Origin: Flavobacterium fluviatile
Lineage (GTDB): Bacteria > Bacteroidota > Bacteroidia > Flavobacteriales > Flavobacteriaceae
Reading direction: 5' to 3'
Assembly (NCBI RefSeq): GCF_010645065.1
Contig: NZ_JAADZW010000001.1
Coordinates: forward strand, 1-64,000
DNA length: 64,000 nucleotides
The notes beneath the pieces are model-generated. The model searched no databases. It was not told the origin of the DNA and worked only from the letters and a program-made list of their open reading frames with translations. A program made the position numbers and the translations under genes. Below are positions 55,859 through 64,000 of the stretch, in pieces (position 1 is the stretch's first letter; each line of letters starts with the position of its first letter).

Positions 55859-58681
55859 ATGAAAATCAAACTTATTTTTTTATCATTTCTCCTTTTTGGA
55901 ATCACGATTGTGGGTACTATTAATTCTTACGCAAATGAAACTCCACCGTCCAAAGGAATTTTTAGTATCGAAACAGGATACACAATAACCAAAGTGCGTA
56001 CAGCATTGGATAAGAAAAAATCTTTTGTAGTAGCAAGTAGCTATGAAGGAACGCTTTTAGGAATTTCCTATGAAGGTAAGATTCTTTGGAAAAATGCCTT
56101 ATCGGGTTTTATGAATCAGGACATCTGGTGTCAGGACATTACTGGCGATGGAAAAGACGAAATTCTAGCCGCCAATTCGGATGGAACACTATATTGCTTA
56201 AGTGCTGACGGGAAATTGTTATGGCAATTCAAGAAAGACGATACGCCTATGTACGCTGTTTGCGTCATCATAAAAGATAAAGTGCCTTATGTAGTTTGTG
56301 GTGGATTCGATAAAAGTATATACTACCTCAATGCAGCTGGAAAAGAAGTAAAACAACTGAAATCAAAGACCTATTCGATAGAGAAAAACTCAGGGAAACT
56401 AGAAGGTAAAATTCCAGAAAACAATACACATACCCCAAATTTTATTCGTTCTATTCCGCAAGCGGATGGGAGTGACGTCTTAGCGATTTTAGGAACCAAC
56501 AATCACATGAGTTCTTCTGGTACGATCTATTTATTCAAACCATTGGAAGACCAGCCTTTTCGCAAAGATAAAGTAACGGTTCCAAGATCGATGGGAGATT
56601 TTAAAGTAATGGATCTAAATGAAGATGGCGAAAACGAAGTTCTTTTAGGGAATTCTGTTCATACAAGTGATACGGGTTACGGGATTTACGACCCCAAAAC
56701 AGGAAATACTAAAGTGGTTAAGATTAAATCAAAAGACCTAGATACCGGCTATTTAATTGTTCAAGGAGAGAAAATAGGTGCTGGTAAGAATAGTCAATTG
56801 TTGGTTTTAATGGGAGATCGCATCTTGTTAGTGAACCCAAATTTGGATATGAAAAAAGCAGAGACCTTGGTGTCCAAACATGCTTTTAATGATGTATGGA
56901 AAGATCCTTCTACAGGCAAAATTATTTTGGCAAGCGATCAAAGTGGTGGGAGTTGCATTCATATCATCGATACCGAAGAGGCTATTTGGAAAAAAGAATA
57001 CATCAATATCAACCCTCCAGGGAAAATACAATCAATTCTAAAAAACACCGAAGTTATTGTAGAAAGCATCAAGAAGTTCAAACCTTTGGCTTGGGAGCGA
57101 AAACCTTTGCCGGTTTATTTCATGTCTGAGAATTTCAAAACACCTTTGGCAATTTCAGTTTCAGATAATATCAAAAAGAATTTTAGTAGTCCTGTTTTTC
57201 TGAACAGCAAACACATGACGCAAGTGCAATCTCCCGAGAGCTGGAACAGAGATGCAATGACCAACGAAAAATACCGCAACAAACGTGATAGAAGAAAAAA
57301 ATACAATTTAAGTCAACAGGAAGTACTTGATATTTTGGGTAAGGAGTACATAAATAGTCCTGGTTTAGCGACTTGGGGCGGACATGGAAACGATCCTTAT
57401 TTCTACAGTTTGCAAACCACCGAAAAATTAATTGATATTGCAGCAGGAAAAAAAACAGTATTGATTTATCCTGAATTGGAAGATCATACAGATGATTTTC
57501 AATTTGTATTGAATGACTTAATTAATCCTTTGGCGAAATATTCGCAAGGAAAAAATACTAATTTGTTTTTACGAACCAAAAATATTTTTTGGCTAGGTTC
57601 TATTTACAAACCCCAATGGAAAAATTTCATGTCGGGAGAATATACTGATGTTTTTGTACCCTCAATGGAAGAAACCACTGATAAAATAATGGAATTAAGT
57701 CTTTCGGGTCGTTTAGGAATTTGGACGAGTGGCGCTACAAACAGTTGGGGATCACGTGCCGTGAGAGACAACACTAGTTTTGACCGCCAACGTCAGGTGT
57801 CGTATCAAACCATTCCAAACCATTATTTACGCATGTTGGTGTATCATATTTCGTATGGAGCTACTTATTTAGATAATTTCCCTATTGACCAAGATTATAT
57901 GAGTGTACTTTGGAATTTGATTGCCAAAGGTGCTTTATATGTGCCCCAAAGTAAAGAGATTTTAAGCTTTTCGCCAGTGCATTTAGCGATGATAGAACCA
58001 AATGAGAATTTTATTCAAGAGGGTGGAAATAACAAATACACCACATTCTTCGATAAAAAATATGAAGACGAGAATCCAGCGGTTTTCAGCAGAATGACGG
58101 GATGTTGGCCAGGAGCTCAAGTTACGCCTTGGGATTTTTCAAGATATGCGGCTGGAGTAACAGATCGTCGTTTGAATTTCTTGGCACCATACAAAAACGG
58201 TCTGGTATTAATTGTGCCTCCGCAAAAAGGAGCTTTGGCTAAAACGGATGAACCTAGAGGAAAACTTACCGATCATTTGCATCCTTTTTATAAAAACAAT
58301 ACCAAAGAATACATCACAGACGGTAAAGATTACATCTCCGCTGATGGAAAAGAAAAATATCCAGCTAATACCTATTACAAAGGAATTGAAAAAGACATCA
58401 ATGAGAGTGCAAAATTATTGCCTATCACTGTTTCAGGAGAAGTTGCTTGGGTTGTAGCACAAACAGCTCCAGCACACTTACGCCTAACCATCATCGATAG
58501 TGGATACATTAACCCTGCAGAACGCCTAGCAAATATTAGTTTCAATGGCGTAAAACCTGTAAAAATCACAGATGTTTTGACAGGTGAAAAGTGGGATTCT
58601 AAAAACACATCTTCGGTAAAAATTGATGTGCCCGTAGGTTCTTTCCGTTTTATTGATGTAGAATTAGAGAAAGCTTTTTAA
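55859..58681 (+). CDS. Probable lambda-carrageenase (GH150)
   Basis: 940 residues from the ATG at 55859 (a TTG-type leader from 55832 is ignored), with a signal peptide. The N-terminal half (to about 430) is a propeller with VCBS/PQQ-like blades (SYEGTLLGISYEGKILWKN; CQDITGDGKDEILAANSDGTLYCL). The C-terminal half has a barrel-like fold (RRDRRKKYNLSQQEVLDIL; WGGHGNDPYFYSL; NFPIDQDYMSVLWNLIAKGA; RMTGCWPGAQVTPWDFSRYAAG). Length, propeller-plus-barrel order and motif spelling agree with the lambda-carrageenases I remember (about 940 residues, GH150), and neighbouring sulfatases and a GH82 gene agree. No alignment was run. Confidence 0.72.
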   Translation: MKIKLIFLSFLLFGITIVGTINSYANETPPSKGIFSIETGYTITKVRTALDKKKSFVVASSYEGTLLGISYEGKILWKNALSGFMNQDIWCQDITGDGKDEILAANSDGTLYCLSADGKLLWQFKKDDTPMYAVCVIIKDKVPYVVCGGFDKSIYYLNAAGKEVKQLKSKTYSIEKNSGKLEGKIPENNTHTPNFIRSIPQADGSDVLAILGTNNHMSSSGTIYLFKPLEDQPFRKDKVTVPRSMGDFKVMDLNEDGENEVLLGNSVHTSDTGYGIYDPKTGNTKVVKIKSKDLDTGYLIVQGEKIGAGKNSQLLVLMGDRILLVNPNLDMKKAETLVSKHAFNDVWKDPSTGKIILASDQSGGSCIHIIDTEEAIWKKEYININPPGKIQSILKNTEVIVESIKKFKPLAWERKPLPVYFMSENFKTPLAISVSDNIKKNFSSPVFLNSKHMTQVQSPESWNRDAMTNEKYRNKRDRRKKYNLSQQEVLDILGKEYINSPGLATWGGHGNDPYFYSLQTTEKLIDIAAGKKTVLIYPELEDHTDDFQFVLNDLINPLAKYSQGKNTNLFLRTKNIFWLGSIYKPQWKNFMSGEYTDVFVPSMEETTDKIMELSLSGRLGIWTSGATNSWGSRAVRDNTSFDRQRQVSYQTIPNHYLRMLVYHISYGATYLDNFPIDQDYMSVLWNLIAKGALYVPQSKEILSFSPVHLAMIEPNENFIQEGGNNKYTTFFDKKYEDENPAVFSRMTGCWPGAQVTPWDFSRYAAGVTDRRLNFLAPYKNGLVLIVPPQKGALAKTDEPRGKLTDHLHPFYKNNTKEYITDGKDYISADGKEKYPANTYYKGIEKDINESAKLLPITVSGEVAWVVAQTAPAHLRLTIIDSGYINPAERLANISFNGVKPVKITDVLTGEKWDSKNTSSVKIDVPVGSFRFIDVELEKAF

Positions 58682-58696
58682 ATAAATTTTGTCATT

Positions 58697-58721
58697 CTAC
58701 AAGGTCTTTTTGACCTTGTAG
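58697..58721. repeat. Hairpin after the carrageenase gene
   Basis: CTACAAGGTC (58697-58706), loop TTTTT, GACCTTGTAG (58712-58721). A perfect 10-bp stem without a T-tract; it may be an mRNA processing or stability structure. Confidence 0.5.
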
Positions 58722-58867
58722 GTACAAATTAACTCTAATTTGGATTTTACTGATAAGAATTTTTTTGAAACAAGATTAATTAAACCTTATCTCAATGTAC
58801 GCGTCTAACTAGCAAACTAAAAACGATTTCTTAGAACATAAGAAAGAAAAAATAAAACAGATAAAAA

Positions 58868-60436
58868 ATGAGAAAGTCATTAATGTTAGGTTTAGTAGTG
58901 CTAGTCACTCTATTTTCTAATATCAATATACAAGCCCAAAAAAATCAAAAGACTAATTTGATTTGGATTATTACTGACGAACATAATATTAGAACCATCG
59001 GTGCCTATAGAGACCAATTGACCCCAGAACAAGCATTGTTATGGGGGCCAAAAGCTTTTCCAGACACACCTAACTTGGATGCTTTGGCCAAGAACGGAAC
59101 TATTTTTAACCGCATGTATTGCAGTGCGCCTGTATGTTCGGCTTCGCGTAGTTCTATGTTTACAGGCATGTATCCTGTGACCTTGGGTATTCCAAACAAT
59201 TCAAACACTAATGGCGATGGGAAATACTTAAAACCAGATGTAACGACTATTGCTGATGTTTTATCAAAAGCAGGATACATGACTGGTTATACAGGCAAAT
59301 GGCACCTAGCTGAAAGTAGAGATGCATCAGGAGATAAAGACCATGATGAGTGGTGGTCTCCTTATCCAGTAGGTGCTCCTGAGGACACTTATGGTTTTCA
59401 AGATAAAAGATTTATGTTCAATGGTGGACATGAGAAATACAAAGGACTTGACGCCAATGGAAGTCCTTATTTTGCAAGTAAAAATGTAAAATTAATTGGA
59501 AAAGACAAATACGGACAACCGTTATTTGAAGATGCTAAGTATAAGAATGTAAAGCACACCACCGACTTTTTGACGGACCGAGCTTTGGATTTTATTGATA
59601 CCAATAAAAGCAAACCATTTTATTTGGTTTTAAGCATTCCAGACCCTCATACACCTGATGTAGTGCGTGCTCCTTATGATACTATGTACAAAGGAACAGT
59701 AACTCAATTGCCAGCGACTTATAAAACGGCGTACGAAAATAAAACCAATCCAGACCTACCTTCTTGGCAAAAACCAGATGCAAAAACAAAAAATGAAACC
59801 AAATTAAAAAACGAAATCGAACAGTATTTCGGAATGGTTAAATTGATCGATGATAATCTAGGACGTTTGGTTCAAAAACTAAAAGACGACGGTGTTTATG
59901 AGAATACGATTATTGTTTTTTCATCAGATCATGGAGATTTGTTAGGTGAACACGGACGTGTAAACAAAGGAACCATTCACGAAGCTTCGTCTAAAATTCC
60001 TTTTATCGTTGCGCAAGGAGCAACAGGAAAATCGCCATTAATTCCAAGAGGAAAAGTAATCAATGAAGCTGGTAATACAACGGACTGGATGCCCACTTTC
60101 TTAAAAGTTTTGGGTGTAGATTGCCCAAAGGTCGCTGGACGTGATTTAACGCCTTTGTTGAATAAAAAACCAGTTAATTGGAATGATGTGACTTTTGTAA
60201 AGTTAGGTTTCTACGCAGCCGTTACAGACCAATACAAATTAGTTCTTGCTCAAAAAGATGTGCCTTGGTTATTGGATATTAAAGCGGATCCAACAGAAAG
60301 AATCAACTTTATCAATGATTCAAAATACAGTGCAGTAATTAAAAAACTAGCAATGGAATTAAAAGGTTATATGAAAAATAATAAAGATAAAAATGAGGGT
60401 GTTTCTAAAAAACTAGACGAACTAATTTCGAAATAA
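58868..60436 (+). CDS. S1-family sulfatase, Cys-type
   Basis: 522 residues with a signal peptide (ending NIQAQ). The formylglycine site is Cys90 in VCSASRSSMFTG (C-x-A-x-R). Metal and sulfate ligands are seen in LIWIITDEHNIRTIG, TGYTGKWHLAE, PDPHTPD and FSSDHGDLLGEHG. It removes sulfate esters from a polysaccharide or oligosaccharide, here probably carrageenan; position specificity cannot be read. Cys-type sites are matured by the aerobic formylglycine-generating enzyme, not present in the window. Eight bases separate it from the GH82 gene, so they form an operon. Confidence 0.9.
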   Translation: MRKSLMLGLVVLVTLFSNINIQAQKNQKTNLIWIITDEHNIRTIGAYRDQLTPEQALLWGPKAFPDTPNLDALAKNGTIFNRMYCSAPVCSASRSSMFTGMYPVTLGIPNNSNTNGDGKYLKPDVTTIADVLSKAGYMTGYTGKWHLAESRDASGDKDHDEWWSPYPVGAPEDTYGFQDKRFMFNGGHEKYKGLDANGSPYFASKNVKLIGKDKYGQPLFEDAKYKNVKHTTDFLTDRALDFIDTNKSKPFYLVLSIPDPHTPDVVRAPYDTMYKGTVTQLPATYKTAYENKTNPDLPSWQKPDAKTKNETKLKNEIEQYFGMVKLIDDNLGRLVQKLKDDGVYENTIIVFSSDHGDLLGEHGRVNKGTIHEASSKIPFIVAQGATGKSPLIPRGKVINEAGNTTDWMPTFLKVLGVDCPKVAGRDLTPLLNKKPVNWNDVTFVKLGFYAAVTDQYKLVLAQKDVPWLLDIKADPTERINFINDSKYSAVIKKLAMELKGYMKNNKDKNEGVSKKLDELISK

Positions 60437-60444
60437 AACAAATA

Positions 60445-61737
60445 ATGATGAAAAATTTAGCAATAGTAATTTTTGTAACTGTATTCTCTTTTTTTGGTGC
60501 AAAAGCACAAGATTTAAAAAGCAGTCCGTATGTTGATGTTTCAGATATGGATTTATTTCCACCAAAGTTTGATTCAAATGATGCAGGTTCAATTTCCGAA
60601 ACTACGCCTGGACCAGTAAAAAATTTTAGTCACATTAATGGGAAAGATGATACAACTCGTTTGAATAAAGAAATTGATGGACTGTCAAAAGGAGGAACAA
60701 TAAATGTAGTTGCTGGAACTTATATTTTTGAGAGTGTAAACATTACATCCAATATTCGTTTGAATTTTGCCCCAGGTGTTGTTGTCAAAATTCCAGCAGG
60801 TAAGGATGGATTCTACATAGGAAAAGAGCCTAATCAAGCTAGAGTAGAAAATGTTAAATTTATTGGTACAGGAACTCTTTCTACTAGACCTAAATTTATT
60901 TTAGAAAGAGATGGGAAAAAAGTAACCAGACTGATGCAAATAGGATATGCATATAATGTTTTAATCCAAAACTTTACGATTGAGGATAATCAAACCAAAG
61001 GAGCGGCCATAGCATTTAATCCAGTACAAATAGGAAAAACCACCACAGCCTACAGACCTGAAAAAGTGACGCTAAATAACATTGGACAGACAGGTGGATC
61101 GGTTGGTTACGGACTAGCACAATTAAACGTGGGGCAGAACATAACCATGCGAAATTTAAGCTGTGAAGGAGGTGTAACCTGTAGAATAGAATCGCACAAT
61201 GGTCGTAAATACGACTTAGGAACAGCCGATCTTCGAATGCTGAATGTTTCTAATAAATTTGGTTTTGCTACGGTACTATTACAACCACATTCTGTAGAAA
61301 ACGGTACAATTACTGTTGATGGAGCAACTTCTTATGGTAGTGCTTTTACCGCATTTATTGTCGAAGGTTTTGTAGCTCAAGAATCAAAAAGAAAACAAGT
61401 TGGAACTTTTGCTGCTAATTCGTCATTTAAAAATATAAGTATGGTAGCTACAGATGATACGGCTACACTTCCTTTTAAAAATGTGAAATACCTAAATCCA
61501 GAATTGAACACCTTATACAGTAAACCTAATTTTAAGATTGACAATACGGATGTCAATGTAGAATTTGATGCTCAAGGTTTACCTACTAGTAATGCACCTC
61601 TGTTAGGCCCTTCAGTAGCTGCGATATATACAAGTGCTGTATGCTATCAACCGCAATTGCCAGCTTTGAAACATATTAGTATCACAGGGAAAACAGACTT
61701 TAGAGAGAAGATTTTACGTAAACCAAAAGATAAATAA
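60445..61737 (+). CDS. GH82 family protein (iota-carrageenase-like), one catalytic acid replaced
   Basis: 430 residues with a signal peptide (ending GAKAQ) and a right-handed beta-helix. Remembered Alteromonas iota-carrageenase residues Gln222, Glu245, Asp247 and His281 line up with Gln226 (GYGLAQ), Glu249 and His251 (CRIESHN) and His282 (LQPHSVENG). The spacing is 23, 2 and 31 against 23, 2 and 34. RNLSCEGGVTCRIE and the FGFATVLLQPH segment match the family. Glu is kept but the second acid is His, so activity or substrate may differ from classical iota-carrageenase. Pectate lyase-like annotation is possible from the fold alone. Confidence 0.75.
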   Translation: MMKNLAIVIFVTVFSFFGAKAQDLKSSPYVDVSDMDLFPPKFDSNDAGSISETTPGPVKNFSHINGKDDTTRLNKEIDGLSKGGTINVVAGTYIFESVNITSNIRLNFAPGVVVKIPAGKDGFYIGKEPNQARVENVKFIGTGTLSTRPKFILERDGKKVTRLMQIGYAYNVLIQNFTIEDNQTKGAAIAFNPVQIGKTTTAYRPEKVTLNNIGQTGGSVGYGLAQLNVGQNITMRNLSCEGGVTCRIESHNGRKYDLGTADLRMLNVSNKFGFATVLLQPHSVENGTITVDGATSYGSAFTAFIVEGFVAQESKRKQVGTFAANSSFKNISMVATDDTATLPFKNVKYLNPELNTLYSKPNFKIDNTDVNVEFDAQGLPTSNAPLLGPSVAAIYTSAVCYQPQLPALKHISITGKTDFREKILRKPKDK

Positions 61738-61789
61738 TACTGTCTGAAAAAGTAATTCCGCTAGTCATAAATTTTTTAATTGTAATAAA

Positions 61790-62662
61790 ATGAAGTTAAG
61801 TGTTTATACTTTATTGATAGTTGTCAGTTTAGTTGTGAGCCCCTTGCATCCCCACAATTCAAAAGAGTTAATTCAAGTGGTTTTGCTTGGTGGTCAGTCT
61901 AATATGGCTGGTCATGGACAATATGAAGCGTTAAGTACCACTGATAAACAAAGAATTGATAAAATAGCAGATAGGCTTCTGGCTTCTATAAAGGACAACG
62001 ACCCCACTCCCTTATCTTATGCTGAAGGGAAGAGTCATGTGAAAAATTTTGGTCCTGAATTGTTTTTGGGTGTGGAACTAGCAGAATAAATCCAATTCAA
62101 CAGTATCTGTTTATCAAACATGCCGTGGGAGGCACCTCACTTTATGGCGCTTGGAGTCCTAATTGGACTACAGAAAAAGCTTTAGCGAGTGAAATAGGTG
62201 AAGCAAGACAAGGCGCTAAATTGTATGCTGAACATTTGAGTTATATTCGTCAACAATTAGAGCGTCTTACGAATGAGGGAAAACGGTACTAAATAATAGG
62301 TATGTTCTGGATGCAAGGTGAAAAAGATACCCATGATGATTTTACCGCAAAAATCCTATGGAGAGAATTTGAAAATATTGATTGATTCATATCATAAAGA
62401 ATTTAAAATTCCAAACCTGCCATTTGTTTTTGGTCAAATAAATTGTCCTCCAGGGAAAAAATATACTGAAGGAGTTCAAATTGTCAGAAACGAAATGGAA
62501 AATGTTGCAAGCACTGTCAAAAATACGGTTATGGTAAAAACGGACATTTCAGTGGATTGGAATCATTTTAGAAAAGATGCTGATAACGTTCACTACAATG
62601 CTGAAGGACAAAAAAGGCTAGGTACAGCTTTTGCGAATGCATACCTTCATGTAGCGCAATAA
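61790..62662 (+). pseudogene. Broken SASA-type carbohydrate acetylesterase
   Basis: A sialate-O-acetylesterase-like (SASA, SGNH fold) gene in three pieces. Piece one (61790-62089) has a signal peptide and LLGGQSNMAGHG (nucleophile Ser). A frame change near 62087 leads to IKHAVGGTSLYGAWSPNW. An in-frame TAA at 62290 interrupts KRY-IIGMFWMQGEKDTHDD. A second frame change near 62350 leads to KSYGENLKILIDSY and the Asp/His end DADNVHYNAEGQKRLG at 62318-62662. All catalytic blocks remain, so decay is recent. The ancestor probably removed acetyl groups from the glycan. Confidence 0.8.
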
Positions 62663-63025
62663 TTTTTGATTAAAATTAGGATTACAAGAGCAAATACCGA
62701 AGTTTTACTGCGGCATTTGCTCTTTTTTTACTTCAGGTAAAAAACTGTAACTATTGAATTAATCCTAATTGATTGAACAAAAAGAGCAAATAGTTGTTGT
62801 ATTTCAACATAAAAACTGTCAAAGACACATTAATAACGGACAGGTACATAGATTTAGTAGTATTTGATGAATTTAGTACTCTGTTTATAATAGAGCGCAA
62901 TCACCGCTGTTTTTTATAGATAACGAATTAAAACAATGAAAAAAAATAATCAAAAGTAGTTGAATTAGCTTTCTTCTCTATTCTTAATCCAGCTAAATAC
63001 TTTGGACAAATTAATTCAAAATATA
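62663..63025. other. Intergenic region with terminator
   Basis: Apart from the hairpin at 62686-62729 no gene or repeat is seen. The promoter of the second sulfatase must be here. Confidence 0.45.
62686..62729 (+). terminator. Terminator after the esterase pseudogene
   Basis: AAGAGCAAAT (62686-62695) and ATTTGCTCTT (62715-62724), followed by T residues. Confidence 0.8.
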
Positions 63026-64000
63026 ATGAAGTACTACGTAAAAATATCTTGTTTAATCGTATTGTTAATGGTTGTTTTTTTATTGTTAATTACGGGTTGT
63101 AAAAACAATAAAGAGCCAAATGAAAACGGAAAATCAAAACCGAATATCATTCTTTTTGTGGCTGATGATCACGGGATGGATGCGTTAGGTTGTTATGGAA
63201 ACCTCGTGATTCAAACCCCAAATTTAGACAAATTAGCAGCCGAAGGAACTCGATTCACTAATGCGTATTGTACCAGCGCTAGTGCTGCTAGTCGCTCAGT
63301 GATTTTATCTGGAAAATATGGTCATGCGACAGGCTCTTACGGTCATGTACACGAGTATCATCATTTTAGCACTTTTGATGATGTAAAATCATTGCCCGTT
63401 TTACTAGAAGAAAACGGATATTTAACAGCTAGAATTGGAAAATACCATGTTGCTCCTGAAAAAGTATATCATTTTCAAGAAGAATTAAAGGCCAATCCAA
63501 GGAATACATACGAAATGGCAGAGAAATGTGCCGATGTTTTAAAATCAGACAAGCCGTTCTTTCTGTATTTCTGTACGGATGATCCACACCGTGAAAAATC
63601 AACTGATCCAAGCAGGTGGGATACTCCCAATAGTGTTGGAAACAAACCCGAAGGATTTCCAGGAGTAAAAACGACAGTCTATGATCCAAAAGATGTTATG
63701 GTACCATATTTTTTACCAGACACAAAACAATCACGCGAAGAAATTGCGCAGTATTACCAAAGTATCTCTCGTATTGATCAAGGTTTTGGAAAATTAATGG
63801 AAATGCTTAAAGCCAGAGGAAAAGACAAAAACACCATTGTGCTTTATATTTCAGACAACGGAATGGCGTTCCCAGAGGCAAAAAACAACGGTATGAACCT
63901 GGGATTAAACTGCCTTGCATCATTAAAGACCCATTTAAATCGAAAAAAGGAAATGTGAATAGTGCAATGATTTCTTGGGTAGATTTAACACCAACTATTC
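63026..64000 (+). pseudogene. S1-family sulfatase, Ser-type, frameshifted and cut by window end
   Basis: Starts at the ATG at 63026 with a lipobox LLLITGC. Sulfatase motifs are NIILFVADDHGMDALGCYGN, the nucleophile site SAASRSVILSG with Ser94 (S-x-A-x-R) in place of Cys, TDDPHREKS and LYISDNGMAFPEAK. Near 63885-63897 the frame breaks. The original frame then runs to a stop at 63956, while another frame reads YEPGIKLPCIIKDPFKSKKG and on to the window end, the normal sulfatase continuation. So either a real frameshift or a read error. Ser-type sites need the radical-SAM anSME maturase. Confidence 0.8.

Noticed and set aside
62318..62662. An independent 114-residue gene
   Set aside because: It holds only the C-terminal blocks of a SASA esterase whose N-terminal blocks lie just upstream in other frames.
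63897..63958. A natural sulfatase C-terminus (ending HLNRKKEM)
   Set aside because: The alternative frame over the same bases reads YEPGIKLPCIIKDPF, the normal sulfatase continuation, so the stop at 63956 is a frameshift product.

Overview
The window looks like the chromosome of a Flavobacterium-type member of the Bacteroidota. It is AT-rich. Promoters fit the TAnnTTTG minus-7 pattern (for example 11092-11099, 14579-14586, 15835-15842), and a secreted pectate lyase ends in a type IX secretion (T9SS) sorting domain. The genes (argH, menD, dihydrouridine synthase, rhomboid, CvfB-like protein) are typical of that group. I see no rRNA, complete tRNA, CRISPR array, integrase or SusC/SusD pair.

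Layout. 0-15.6 kb is mostly housekeeping: argH, a pectate lyase under a LacI-type palindrome, an ECF sigma/anti-sigma pair, glutathione peroxidase, a Dus enzyme, a GNAT acetyltransferase, menD, an M28 peptidase, a CvfB-like S1 protein, a lipid A acyltransferase-like protein, rhomboid, SIMPL protein and YheT-like hydrolase. 16-20.5 kb holds a secreted GH2 beta-galactosidase and a GH105 unsaturated uronyl hydrolase. With the pectate lyase these suggest use of pectin side chains. 20.7-26 kb is a very large MASE1/GAF/seven-PAS histidine kinase with a single-domain response regulator. 26-40 kb is a mixed stress and redox region: DUF892 protein, manC with an unknown alpha-toroid protein, PRC-barrel protein, disordered acidic protein, a three-subunit molybdenum aldehyde oxidoreductase, and two membrane-anchored SDRs. 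39.6-43.8 kb is a cupin / acetyltransferase / hydrolase / AraC cluster plus a nitroreductase. 44-47.9 kb is the folate-independent methionine synthase pair MesX/MesD, followed by an SBF-like transporter and an Lrp/AsnC regulator.

At 48020-48040 lies an orphan 3' end of a tRNA, with a terminator on its downstream side. To its right the gene language changes. First comes about 1.2 kb of decayed fragments, then a sulfated-galactan locus running off the window end. That locus has a GH42/GH167-like galactosidase, an Asp-box propeller protein, an IS110-family element with a structured non-coding end, a probable GH150 lambda-carrageenase, a Cys-type S1 sulfatase, a GH82 (iota-carrageenase family) beta-helix enzyme, a decayed SASA-type acetylesterase, and a frameshifted Ser-type sulfatase. 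I read this as a carrageenan-degradation island integrated at a tRNA gene and already partly eroded. This is the most notable system in the window. The intact tRNA, integrase and SusC/SusD-type importer would be expected beyond position 64000.

All family calls are from reading motifs and from memory of the families. No search or alignment program was run.
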